Of a DNA stretch of 38,331 nt, positions 9,452 to 16,842 are shown one piece after another (position 1 is the first letter of the stretch; every line of letters begins with the position of its first letter). The translations under genes and the position numbers were made by a program. Origin of the DNA: a virus; the IMG/VR virus record IMGVR_UViG_3300010331_000007, positions 1 through 38,331 of that record; one strand, written 5' to 3'. Below the pieces are notes generated by a model. That model worked only from the letters and a program-made list of their open reading frames with translations. It did not search any database and was not told the DNA's origin.

Positions 9452-9557
9452 GCGCCCCGTCACCATGCTTCAACATGGTGGCGGGGCGCCGAACCCGCAG
9501 ACACTCCCTGCAAGTCCAGCCAAGACTCCCGCTTCGTGCACAAAGCGCGACGAGTCT
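9452..9557 (+). other. Two strong stem-loops between lysis genes and the adenine methyltransferase
   Basis: A 16-bp hairpin pairs 9452-9467 with 9474-9489 (one G-T pair, 6-nt loop CTTCAA). A second outer stem AGACTC/GAGTCT pairs 9523-9528 with 9552-9557 around an inner CGCTT/AAGCG stem. Neither hairpin is followed by a T-run. They could form an mRNA 3' end structure, a factor-dependent terminator or a small RNA. The two hairpins occupy most of the 172-bp space without a gene. Confidence 0.6.
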
Positions 9558-9562
9558 AGCGC

Positions 9563-9578
9563 CTGTTTATCCATACAG
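9563..9578. promoter_or_regulatory. LexA (SOS) box upstream of the adenine methyltransferase
   Basis: The 16-mer CTGTTTATCCATACAG has the perfect CTGT-N8-ACAG form of a gamma-proteobacterial LexA operator. It ends 16 bases before the methyltransferase ATG, so it would overlap that gene's promoter. I infer host LexA repression and SOS induction of the gene. Confidence 0.8.
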
Positions 9579-9594
9579 TAAAGGCTTGCTTTAA

Positions 9595-10389
9595 ATGACC
9601 AATCCTATCGTTCCATGGATGGGCGGAAAACGCCGCCTCGCCGATCGTCTCATCCCTCTTTTCCCGCCTCACGAATGCTACGTTGAAGTATTCGCGGGAG
9701 GTGCGGCCCTCTATTTCATGCGTCCCCAGGCTGCCCCCGTCGAAGTCCTCAACGACATCAACGGCGACCTGGTGACCTTGTATCGCGTCGTCCAGAATCA
9801 CCTTGAAGAGTTTGTGCGCCAGTTCAAATGGGCACTCAGCTCACGGCAGGTGTTCGAGTGGCAGAAGATGACCCGTCCCGAAACGCTCACCGATATCCAA
9901 CGCGCAGCCCGATTTTTTTACCTGCAGCACCATGCCTTCGCCGGCAAGGTCACCGGGCAGACGTTCGGCACGGCGACCACTGGCCCTGCTATCAACCTGC
10001 TCCGGATTGAGGAAAACCTATCTGCAGCGTGGCAGCGGCTGTCCGGCACGTATGTTGAGAACCTGCCATGGCTCGACTGCGCGGAGCGTTATGACCGCGC
10101 CCATACCTTCCATTACATGGACCCGCCTTACTGGCAGACAGCCGGCTATGGCGTCGACTTTCCCTTCGAGAATTACGAACGGATGGCGGATTTCATGCGT
10201 CGGTGCAAAGGCAGGGTCATGGTCAGCATCAATGATCACCCGGATATCCGGAGAGTATTCGACGGCTTTCATTTCGAGACGGTAGACATCCGATACACCA
10301 CTACAAACCAGCGCCAAGGCAAAGCCGAGGTCAGTGGGGAACTGGTGATCATGAACTGGGAGCCAGCGGCATTGGGAGGGTTGTTCTAG
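9595..10389 (+). CDS. D12-class (Dam-like) N6-adenine DNA methyltransferase
   Basis: A 264-residue DNA adenine methyltransferase that would transfer a methyl group from S-adenosylmethionine to adenine N6. PWMGGKRR (residues 7-14) and VFAGGAAL (32-39) form the AdoMet-binding motifs. D176-P-P-Y179 is the catalytic motif IV, and the order (FxGG before DPPY) is that of the alpha/D12 class. The target site cannot be read from the sequence. No restriction endonuclease is adjacent, so it is an orphan methyltransferase, probably protecting phage DNA or altering regulation. It stands alone behind a LexA box, with only a weak ribosome binding site (AAAGG). Confidence 0.92.
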   Translation: MTNPIVPWMGGKRRLADRLIPLFPPHECYVEVFAGGAALYFMRPQAAPVEVLNDINGDLVTLYRVVQNHLEEFVRQFKWALSSRQVFEWQKMTRPETLTDIQRAARFFYLQHHAFAGKVTGQTFGTATTGPAINLLRIEENLSAAWQRLSGTYVENLPWLDCAERYDRAHTFHYMDPPYWQTAGYGVDFPFENYERMADFMRRCKGRVMVSINDHPDIRRVFDGFHFETVDIRYTTTNQRQGKAEVSGELVIMNWEPAALGGLF

Positions 10390-10445
10390 AAGAGATAATG
10401 TCGTCAACCTGATGACGGGTATTGGAACAGGGGAGTTATCTCAAT

Positions 10446-10674
10446 GGGGCAAAAATGGGGCAAACGGTACGCCAATCAATGCCCTTTAATGCCTTTTGAA
10501 CGTTTTTTATGAGTTGTCAAATTAGCCCTACAGCCCTTGTTATTTGGGGCTGTAGGGCTTTTTGGCGTTAATACCCCAACACAATCGGGGTGTGGGAGGT
10601 TAAATCTGAAATAGCTTTATTCATCAATTGGTTAGGGGCGTGAGTGTCAAAGTTAGGGGCAAAACCGGGGCAAA
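10446..10674. other. Putative attP region with paired integrase arm-site repeats
   Basis: The octamer GGGGCAAA occurs four times, in two pairs: 10446 and 10457, then 10656 and 10667. Within each pair the spacing is exactly 11 bp, one helical turn, and the pairs are about 200 bp apart. This is the layout expected for P and P' arm sites flanking a crossover core, in the only long non-coding region near the integrase gene. The core itself cannot be identified without the host attB. The 523-bp gap 10390-10912 otherwise holds a terminator and an AT-rich stretch with no gene that I accept. Confidence 0.55.
10524..10563 (+). terminator. Strong terminator hairpin inside the att region
   Basis: A perfect 13-bp stem pairs 10524-10536 with 10547-10559 (AGCCCTACAGCCC and its complement), with a 10-nt loop and a T-run to 10563. 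It would terminate transcription arriving from the methyltransferase. It could also be part of a bacterial gene terminator captured at the attachment site. Confidence 0.8.
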
Positions 10675-10912
10675 TCGCCGCGCGGATCGTTAGTTGGACA
10701 TGAGTGCCGCGGTGCCGGTGTGTGCGCCTCTCTTTGATGTGTCCGATAGCGGCAAGACTATCACGCGTTCATTTGCAAACACATATCGCCGGAGGCTGCT
10801 GGCCGGGTCGGTTGTGCAACAATATTTAATAAATTCCACCTCAAGGCTATCGTAGTGGCGCACTGCTCCTATAGTATTCACAACCGAAATTTCGAAGGCT
10901 GGTGAGGTATTC

Positions 10913-11608
10913 ATGGAAGTGACAGCTAGCGTGTCAACTAACGCGGAGCCTGATATCGGCACCGTTCAACTGGTTGATGGCTCTGAACCTGAGATCAATG
11001 CTGCTGTCACACCTGATAGACGCGTCATCAAACTCCATGGCGCAGTGAGTGCTGAAACAGTCGAACCGATCATTCAAGATCTTGATCGGGCTGCACCTGG
11101 TGAAAAACTGATGATCTACATCCGCGCCAACGGTGGGGGTGACGTCTATTGGCTGATCCAGCTTGTCAAGGGGTTGTATCGGACTGAGGCGAACGTCGAG
11201 ATCGCGATTGGCCGTTATGCCATGAGTGCAGCTGCAACCCTTTGGTTTGAGTTTTTCATCACACCGAGAGTCGGTGTTGATGGTGTGGGGCGTGTAGTGT
11301 CTGTCGACCCTATCAAACCTGCTGTACTTCTTTACCATCGGCCTCGTTGGCCCCATGACCATGACGACAGATATCATTGTTTCATGGAACATTTCGAAGA
11401 CGAGGCGGTGCGTCAAGAAAAGGAGGAAATGGTTGCAATTTTTGACGAACTGTTTGAACGTATCCTTGAAATGCAAGGATTCGGACTGATCCATGCCGCT
11501 ACGATGAAGCATAATGGCGCTACGTATAAGCACCATCTACACTTCGCTCGTGAGGCATATCTTGGTAACAACGACTACGTTATCTCCATGAAAGGAGTCG
11601 AAGAATGA
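10913..11608 (+). CDS. ClpP/crotonase-fold serine protease-like accessory protein
   Basis: A 231-residue protein with GAGGT 5 bases before its ATG. Residues 38-112 read like a ClpP core: VIKLHGAVSAETVEPIIQDL, then YIRANGGGDVYW (the oxyanion Gly-rich turn that follows the strand), then GRYAMSAAATLW with S105 at the nucleophile position. LLYHRPR (H142) fits the ClpP His. The third triad residue is not clear: the segment aligned with the ClpP Asp region reads TYKHHLHFAREA. The His-rich insert WPHDHDDRYHCF (146-157) is unusual for ClpP. It lacks scaffold or capsid-maturation features and lies apart from head genes. Codon use is more AT-rich than in the structural genes, suggesting acquisition. 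It forms a two-gene unit with 11605-11787, so it is a moron candidate. Its function is unknown. Confidence 0.65.
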   Translation: MEVTASVSTNAEPDIGTVQLVDGSEPEINAAVTPDRRVIKLHGAVSAETVEPIIQDLDRAAPGEKLMIYIRANGGGDVYWLIQLVKGLYRTEANVEIAIGRYAMSAAATLWFEFFITPRVGVDGVGRVVSVDPIKPAVLLYHRPRWPHDHDDRYHCFMEHFEDEAVRQEKEEMVAIFDELFERILEMQGFGLIHAATMKHNGATYKHHLHFAREAYLGNNDYVISMKGVEE

Positions 11609-11787
11609 AGTGTCTAGTAGCTGGTGAGCTCAGAGCTAAGCTTGAAGAGTCCCGTAAACACCTATCCGGCCAGGGTGAGGATTTCACCATGGAACGTGTA
11701 CGCCGGTTCGAGCAGGCCGACCAGCGTTTGCAAGAGGCTTGCGCGCGTCTAGGCATTAGAAAGCCGCAAATGATCGCCTCGCACTGA
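11605..11787 (+). CDS. Small partner protein of the ClpP-like gene, unknown function
   Basis: A 60-residue charged, helical protein with a strong ribosome binding site (AAGGAG, 8 bases before the ATG) and a 4-base overlap with the protease-like gene. Residues 8-50 are rich in Glu, Arg and Gln in a coiled-coil-like spacing. I do not recognise a family. Tight coupling suggests that the two proteins act together, for example as substrate adaptor or inhibitor, which is inference only. Confidence 0.6.
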   Translation: MKCLVAGELRAKLEESRKHLSGQGEDFTMERVRRFEQADQRLQEACARLGIRKPQMIASH

Positions 11788-11788
11788 G

Positions 11789-11816
11789 AAAAAAAGCCCC
11801 GTCAAGGGGCTTTTTT
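11789..11816. terminator. Bidirectional terminator between the accessory pair and the integrase
   Basis: A GCCCC/GGGGC stem (11796-11800 and 11806-11810) is flanked by an A-run (11789-11795) and a T-run (11811-11816), so it works on both strands. The integrase stop codon lies inside the hairpin, which serves the two convergent units. Confidence 0.85.
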
Positions 11817-13070
11817 ACGTCTGTCCTCATCTGTTTTTGCGGACAATCCAGCCCAAATCCTTTCAAGTTCTGCTGGCGACTCATCATCCATCCATTTTGC
11901 ATAGACCTCCACCAACATCGTGAAGTCCTTGTGGCCCATCTGCTTGGCGATGAATGCTAGGTTGCCTCGCGCCGTTAGGCACCAGCAAGCGTAGGTGTGC
12001 CTAGTCTGGTAGGGCCGGCGCGAGCGAATGCCCGAACGCTTTTGAATGGCTGCCCACTTTGTGTTCCATGACGTGGGAACAAACCAGTGGTTGATGATTT
12101 TCTTTCTGGCTTGCGTTGTCGGGGACAGTAGAGGGGTAACTGTTTCGACGCGGCTTTCGTGGCGGTTCATGTATACCTCAATCGCGCGCGGTGCGTGGTC
12201 GGCCACCAACCCCATCAGAATTTTGCAGGCCTCGACAGCTGGTGGCATCAGAAGTACCGCCCGAGGCTTTCCAGTCTTCGGGACTTTGAATGTGCCATCC
12301 GCTGTGATCGCCCGGATGATATTGATCTGTCCAGCGACCAGGTCGATGTCTTCTACAGCTAGCGCGCACATCTCACCCGGGCGAAGGCCTGTGTACACGG
12401 CGAGGGTGATCGCTGCTGAGTCCTGCGGGTGGAGGCATCCTTTGGTGAGCAGCTGTTCGAACTCGGTCTTTGTCAGCGGATCCGGTTCACGTCCGATCAT
12501 CGCGAATCGTATGCAAGCGGTGGACAGGCCTTTGCGGCAGTAGCCGTTGTTCTCGCACCAGGCCAGGAAGCCGGCGAACGTTGCTAGATAATGGTTCGCG
12601 GTCGAAGGCGCTCTGGTGGCGATCAATTGAGTTCTGAGCAGTTGGATATCTTCGGGCAAGAGGATGCCTGCCAATCGGTCTGGCCCCAATAGTTCCGTGC
12701 AGATATCCAGTGCGTAACCGTATTTCTCCTCGGTCATCGGCGTGATGTCGACAGCTTTCAGCGGTTTGTACCGGGCCAGCAGTGCGGCTAAGCGTTCATC
12801 CTTTACGGTGCTGTAGTTGGTCGCGTTTTTCGAGTTGGGAAAGTGACGGTTGTAATCGAAATGTCCTGTTTTGATCTCATGAATGATTGCCGCCCTGAGT
12901 AGGGCGGCATGTTTGATGTTGGCTTTTGTTACCGGGAGGCCAAGGGATTCGCGGCAGCGGACTCGCCGCCACATGAACACGACGCGAATGTTACCGCCGT
13001 GTAACTCAATCCCTTTATGCTTGACCAGTTCGGCTTCTAGGCTGCTACTTGTGGCGCGCTCTCGGCCCAT
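11802..13070 (-). CDS. int: Tyrosine recombinase integrase
   Basis: A site-specific recombinase of 422 residues when started at 13070, where GGAG lies 8 bases upstream. A longer frame reaches 13142, but it would overlap most of the excisionase start region. The N-terminal part (GIELHGGNIRVVFMWRRVRC) is the DUF3596-type arm-binding domain. A SAM-like core-binding domain follows, then the catalytic domain: R230 in TGLRPGE, K265 in VPKTGK, R357 in YQTRHTY, H380 in QMGHKD, and nucleophile Y390 in VEVYAKW. The usual first His of the HxxR box is Tyr here. It is the last gene of the leftward operon and ends in a bidirectional terminator, pointing at the putative attP. Confidence 0.95.
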   Translation of the reverse strand: MGRERATSSSLEAELVKHKGIELHGGNIRVVFMWRRVRCRESLGLPVTKANIKHAALLRAAIIHEIKTGHFDYNRHFPNSKNATNYSTVKDERLAALLARYKPLKAVDITPMTEEKYGYALDICTELLGPDRLAGILLPEDIQLLRTQLIATRAPSTANHYLATFAGFLAWCENNGYCRKGLSTACIRFAMIGREPDPLTKTEFEQLLTKGCLHPQDSAAITLAVYTGLRPGEMCALAVEDIDLVAGQINIIRAITADGTFKVPKTGKPRAVLLMPPAVEACKILMGLVADHAPRAIEVYMNRHESRVETVTPLLSPTTQARKKIINHWFVPTSWNTKWAAIQKRSGIRSRRPYQTRHTYACWCLTARGNLAFIAKQMGHKDFTMLVEVYAKWMDDESPAELERIWAGLSAKTDEDRRKKAP

Positions 13071-13234
13071 CGGTCGTACTCCGTCATATTTATTGCGATG
13101 CGTCCGTCTGGAGCTTTTCGCCATACCCGGCCTTGAGGCCAAGTCCCGTCTTTAACTTTGTGGCGAATGGCGTCTTCGCTATACCCGGTAAGTTCGGCTG
13201 CCCGTTTGATCATTACCCAGCGTGGTAGGCTCAT
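13037..13234 (-). CDS. xis: Excisionase-like DNA-binding protein
   Basis: A 65-residue protein. The motif WVMIKRAAELTGYSEDAIR is a winged-helix/MerR-like recognition region. GRVWRKAPDGRIAINMTEYDRW is the wing and tail typical of phage excisionases. It overlaps the methyltransferase stop (ATGA) and extends 34 bases past the preferred integrase start, so xis and int are coupled. Its role would be to direct the integrase to excision. Confidence 0.8.
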   Translation of the reverse strand: MSLPRWVMIKRAAELTGYSEDAIRHKVKDGTWPQGRVWRKAPDGRIAINMTEYDRWAESAPQVAA

Positions 13235-15159
13235 GCCGCCTCCTTAATCTGTTCGGTCTGTCGCCACGGATCGTTCGCCCGGGCCAATGCAGCCATCGGT
13301 GGAGGGCTTACGCTGTTGCCGCACATGTGGACCTTCTGGGTCTTGGTGAATGGCTTGCCGTCCGTACCCTTGTCGATGATGTAGTCGGCGGGAAAGCCCT
13401 GTGCCCGGTATAGTTCTGCCGGTTGCAACATTCGAAGGCAGATGTCGACGATCACGTAAGGCGCACCCTTAATCATCACTGTGATCAAGGCCAGCCGATC
13501 CTTCGTGGTTATGGTTGGCGCCGGCTTGTTGAGTCCGCTCATGTTCTCGGTGCCGTAGTAGCTGATCAGGAATGCCGCGACCCGCAGGGCACCTTCTTCG
13601 TGTTCGGATGAAAGCTGAAATGAAACCAGCGAACTCTTCCCACCGCCGCCTGCCGTAATAGTTGGCGCGGGTCCGTCGATGCCCTGGCCGATGCTGGCGC
13701 CGAACTGGCGCTCGAGAAATGCACTGGCCAGGCCGTGGTGAGTTCCGCCAGCGCTAACGGTGTGCAGAGGCTCAGTCAGGGCACGGGCATCGCAGTTACC
13801 GCGAAAGTGCACCAGGTTGGCGGCGACCAGCTGCTGTTGGCTGCCGGTGTTCGTCACGGTCGTCATTGGCTCGTCGATGCCCTTAGCGTCGGTGGTGTTG
13901 AATCCGCCATTCATCTGCGCCATGAAGGTGCTGACCAGGGCGTGTTTAACGCCGCCAGCGACAACGGTGCCAAGCGGTTGGTTAAGCCCCGGAATTCTCG
14001 GTTGTTGTCCGTCTCGCTCGCCGTAACCGGTTTGGATCAGGGTAGGGCTGATCAGTGTGAACTCGCCGCGGTTGGCGCATGTAACCGTTGGCAATGGCTC
14101 AAGTGGATCGTTGATCCGGTCGCTGCCCTGGTGGGTTGCTGGCGCAATGATGGGGCTGACCACCGAGAATGCGCCGCCTTTAGGGTAGGAGGTAATAGTC
14201 CGTAACGGCTCATCCATCGACTGCACTGTCTCGGTCGACCAGTTCGCGATTGGCACGATGAAAGGTTTCGGGTTGTCGATGACGAACTTCTTCATGCCCT
14301 TCGCTACGCGCCGAAGCGTGGCGGGTGCCGGGTCCTTCTTTCGTCCGAAAATGCTTTTGCCCAGGTCGCTGAAATCGATGCACTCGGCGGCGGTGCGCCA
14401 CGGAAGCTGACCCTTTGCTGGTTTCTTCGCATGGGTTGGCTCTGGCCATACGACTGGCTGACCATCGCACCGCGCTATCATGAACAGGCGTTCACGACTA
14501 GTCGGTGCACCGAAGTCACAGGCCTTGATCACGCGCCATTCGACGACGTAGCCCATACCCTGCAGTTCGGCGACGAATCGCGCCCAGGTCTGGCCTTTGC
14601 GTTTCGGATCGGGTACCAGGAATTGCTGCTCGAGCGGAACGACCTCGCCCGGTTCCGCAATGTCTCCACCCAGCTTTACGACGCGCCCGGTCAGCTTGCA
14701 TCGCTTGGCGATCAACGGTCCCCACTGAAGGATTTGCTTCACATTCTCCAGGCTGATCACGCGCGGCTTCTTCTTGCCACCCCATTTCAGGCCGATCCAA
14801 GACAGGTTTCGAATCTCGCGCTTACGCGGCTGGCCACCAGCTGCCTGGCTGTGATGCGTGCAGTCTGGCGACATGTGGAACCATCCGACCGCCTTGCCTT
14901 CGCACTCGGTGTCAGGGTCGCCCTCGAACACGTCGGTGGTGTAATGCCTGGTATGCGGGTGATTGGCGGTGTGCATGCTGATCGCTGCGGGGTTGTGATT
15001 TTTCGCAACATTCACCGCACGGCCAAGGCCCATCTCCAGACCAGTACCGGCACCGCCGCCACCGCAGAAGAAGTCGACAACGATCTCATCGTCCTGAGTA
15101 CTGAAGCCGAGTCCGTATTGAGTTTTGAAGTCGAACGGAGGCTTTTTGATTGTGGTCAT
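13231..15159 (-). CDS. C5-cytosine DNA methyltransferase with seven-fold expanded PLxTIT repeat region
   Basis: A 642-residue enzyme, longer than a typical 330-450-residue C5 methyltransferase. Motif I is VDFFCGGGGAGTGLE (28-42). Motif IV is MSPDCTHHS with catalytic C100; it has PDC rather than the usual PPC. Motif VI is SLENV (136-140), motif VIII TSRERLF (220-226), motif IX RMLQPAELYRAQGFP, and motif X MCGNSVSPP (612-620). Between motifs VIII and IX, residues 312-560 hold seven units beginning PLRTIT, PLPTVT, PLGTVV, PMTTVT, PLHTVS, PAPTIT and PAPTIT, spaced 33-49 residues apart. This is where the target recognition domain belongs. No restriction enzyme gene is adjacent, so it probably protects phage DNA. 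It is coupled to the upstream phosphoesterase by ATGA. Confidence 0.93.
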   Translation of the reverse strand: MTTIKKPPFDFKTQYGLGFSTQDDEIVVDFFCGGGGAGTGLEMGLGRAVNVAKNHNPAAISMHTANHPHTRHYTTDVFEGDPDTECEGKAVGWFHMSPDCTHHSQAAGGQPRKREIRNLSWIGLKWGGKKKPRVISLENVKQILQWGPLIAKRCKLTGRVVKLGGDIAEPGEVVPLEQQFLVPDPKRKGQTWARFVAELQGMGYVVEWRVIKACDFGAPTSRERLFMIARCDGQPVVWPEPTHAKKPAKGQLPWRTAAECIDFSDLGKSIFGRKKDPAPATLRRVAKGMKKFVIDNPKPFIVPIANWSTETVQSMDEPLRTITSYPKGGAFSVVSPIIAPATHQGSDRINDPLEPLPTVTCANRGEFTLISPTLIQTGYGERDGQQPRIPGLNQPLGTVVAGGVKHALVSTFMAQMNGGFNTTDAKGIDEPMTTVTNTGSQQQLVAANLVHFRGNCDARALTEPLHTVSAGGTHHGLASAFLERQFGASIGQGIDGPAPTITAGGGGKSSLVSFQLSSEHEEGALRVAAFLISYYGTENMSGLNKPAPTITTKDRLALITVMIKGAPYVIVDICLRMLQPAELYRAQGFPADYIIDKGTDGKPFTKTQKVHMCGNSVSPPPMAALARANDPWRQTEQIKEAA

Positions 15160-16265
15160 TGATTCACCTGCGCGGCGTCGAGTGCAGCGATGCAGGCCTT
15201 GAGTTGGTCAGCCAAGTGCCACGGAGTCCAATATCCATCTTCCATCGGGACAGCTAATGGTTGCTGCGGACCATTCCACCGCAAGCCGTAACGAGGCAGG
15301 CCGGAGCCTTCAGGTGGTCGGGGCGGAAATTCCGGTTGTAAACCTTTCAGCCGTTCATTCTCAGCCAGCAGCTGGACGACATGCTGATCAGAATTGGCAA
15401 GGGCGTGATCGAAAGCAACTCGAAAGCCAGCGGCATTGCGGTGTCCGCCACCGCCATACTGCTGAGCGATTGCCGAGACATCCTCGCCAGCATCAGAGCT
15501 ACGCAGGCTGAAGGATCGGCCTTCCGGCGTGTCCCAGTAGCAGGCGGCGAAGGGCTCGCCGGCGGACATCAGGGCCCCGGCATCGCTGGTCAGCGTGTAC
15601 GGCAGGTTTGCCACTGGCACGTCATGGCCACCGATTATCATCCGGCGCTTGGTCACCCCAACCAATTCCGCGACGTCCTTGTGGTGCTTGCGCTCGATTG
15701 CACGGCCATCCGAGCGCAAGGCGCTGACGTCGGCGGCGAACAGCCCATCCCAAACCTCGAAGTCATACGGGTAGCTGAAGACGCTGGCCTGTATCTCGCG
15801 AGTGCCTTCCAGCTTAAACAGCCACAAGTCACGGTCCTCGATGTAGTTGATCAGTGCGGGGCGGGGCGCGTCTGGAAAGAAGAAGTCCCAGGTGATTCCG
15901 GCGCCGGATCGGTTCATGTCGAACAAAGCGCCAATTTTGGTGCCGTTGAGAACTGGCTTGCAGCAATCGTTGAACTGATCGAAGTTCGCGCCGGCGTAGG
16001 GCAGCGCCTGCAGACCCGCCTGCGCCGTCTTGTGGTGATCCAGAATCAGGACAGACGCAGCGGTCTCAGCCATCGCTACCAGCGTGGCAAAGGGAAACGA
16101 GAAATCCACGATGACGACGTTCTTGCCCGTAACGTCCGGCACCGGCTGGCCGTAAGTGGCGGCGTGAAACTCGATATCGGCGCCCAGGGCTTTGCGTACA
16201 ACCCAGGCGGCGCCGAAGCCATCGGCGCAATTGCCGTGATAAATGCAGATCGTTGGCGTACTCAT
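15156..16265 (-). CDS. DHH/DHHA1-family phosphoesterase
   Basis: A 369-residue protein of the RecJ/NrnA/GdpP superfamily. Metal-binding motifs are HGNCADG (H10, D15), VDFSFP (D54), LDHHKT (D76-H77-H78) and YIEDRDLW (D145). GGGGHRNAAGF (271-281) is the DHHA1 substrate-binding motif. The length suits NrnA-type nano-RNA or cyclic dinucleotide phosphodiesterases, with an added C-terminal tail of about 70 residues rich in Pro and Trp. It could degrade short oligonucleotides during phage replication or cyclic nucleotide signals. The substrate cannot be read from the sequence. Both ends overlap neighbours by ATGA. Confidence 0.9.
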   Translation of the reverse strand: MSTPTICIYHGNCADGFGAAWVVRKALGADIEFHAATYGQPVPDVTGKNVVIVDFSFPFATLVAMAETAASVLILDHHKTAQAGLQALPYAGANFDQFNDCCKPVLNGTKIGALFDMNRSGAGITWDFFFPDAPRPALINYIEDRDLWLFKLEGTREIQASVFSYPYDFEVWDGLFAADVSALRSDGRAIERKHHKDVAELVGVTKRRMIIGGHDVPVANLPYTLTSDAGALMSAGEPFAACYWDTPEGRSFSLRSSDAGEDVSAIAQQYGGGGHRNAAGFRVAFDHALANSDQHVVQLLAENERLKGLQPEFPPRPPEGSGLPRYGLRWNGPQQPLAVPMEDGYWTPWHLADQLKACIAALDAAQVNQ

Positions 16266-16774
16266 GCTGCTTCACCTGGTATGACAGCGGGTATAGCTGC
16301 CAATGCTGCTGGGCTGTCTGCACGGATAGCGCCAAGGATGCGATGCGCGATGCCGTTCAACTGTTCCATCTGGGTTGCTGCTCTGGCACGCCAAGGTTCT
16401 GTACCTTTCACGGGTAACCAAGTTTTATGGGCCAGGCTGAGCGTGGCGGCGGTATCCACCAACACCTGAAGGTCAGCTTTGTTCAGCGTGCTAGCTGCGG
16501 AAGCATCCAGTTGCCTCTGGAGGTCTTGGATAAAGTGGTTTTTGAATTCGATGGTCTCCAGAAATCCCTTTCGCTCACGTGTGCGGCGAGATGCCAGCGT
16601 GGCCAAGTCTGCATTCAGCGCGTTCATGCGGACGCTGCTATCTGCGACGCCGGCAGATTTTCCGATCGCGTATGCCTTGCGCAACTCACGCTTGATCGCT
16701 TTGGTGATGAAGTGGATAAGCAGGGTGCCACCCAGGATGATGCCAATCAGAATTACAAAGTGTTGTGTTTGCAT
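16262..16774 (-). CDS. Membrane-anchored protein of unknown function
   Basis: A 170-residue protein started at 16774, with GAGGA 8 bases upstream. A longer frame to 17005 runs into the previous gene and has no good start. Residues 5-24 (HFVILIGIILGGTLLIHFI) form one membrane segment, followed by a basic, helical, Gln-rich cytoplasmic or periplasmic domain. It lacks the size and position of an i-spanin, and being an early-operon gene argues against lysis. I do not recognise a family. Confidence 0.7.
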   Translation of the reverse strand: MQTQHFVILIGIILGGTLLIHFITKAIKRELRKAYAIGKSAGVADSSVRMNALNADLATLASRRTRERKGFLETIEFKNHFIQDLQRQLDASAASTLNKADLQVLVDTAATLSLAHKTWLPVKGTEPWRARAATQMEQLNGIAHRILGAIRADSPAALAAIPAVIPGEAA

Positions 16775-16793
16775 GTGCTGTGTCCTCAGGAGA

Positions 16794-16832
16794 GCCCGCC
16801 GCCGGATCGGTGGTGAGAGGACGGCGGCGGGC
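16794..16832 (-). other. GC-rich hairpin with CCTCTCACCAC loop (nut-like element, copy in left operon)
   Basis: An 11-bp perfect stem pairs 16794-16804 with 16822-16832. Its 17-nt loop, read on the minus strand, contains CCTCTCACCAC followed by CGATC. It lies in the gap between the DUF2303 gene and the membrane protein gene. The same loop motif occurs after cro (20900-20910) and in the PL leader (19781-19792). Confidence 0.65.
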
Positions 16833-16842
16833 GTTGGTTTAC

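Noticed and set aside
10524-10563. 13-bp hairpin as att crossover core
   Set aside because: It is followed by a T-run and looks like a terminator; the core cannot be assigned without host junctions.
10690-10962. 90-codon minus-strand ORF upstream of the ClpP-like gene
   Set aside because: It overlaps the start and ribosome binding site of the ClpP-like gene, has no good ribosome site of its own, and has atypical composition.
14431-15162. 243-codon plus-strand ORF opposite the C5 methyltransferase
   Set aside because: Shadow frame of motifs I-VIII of the methyltransferase.
15381-16469. 362-codon plus-strand ORF opposite the DHH phosphoesterase
   Set aside because: It is antisense to a well-supported operon with overlapping starts and stops, and its sequence is Ala/Gly/Arg-rich without a domain.
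16262-16774. Membrane protein as i-spanin (Rz-like)
   Set aside because: It has one N-terminal membrane segment, but it is in the early leftward operon and has no nested lipoprotein frame that I can see.
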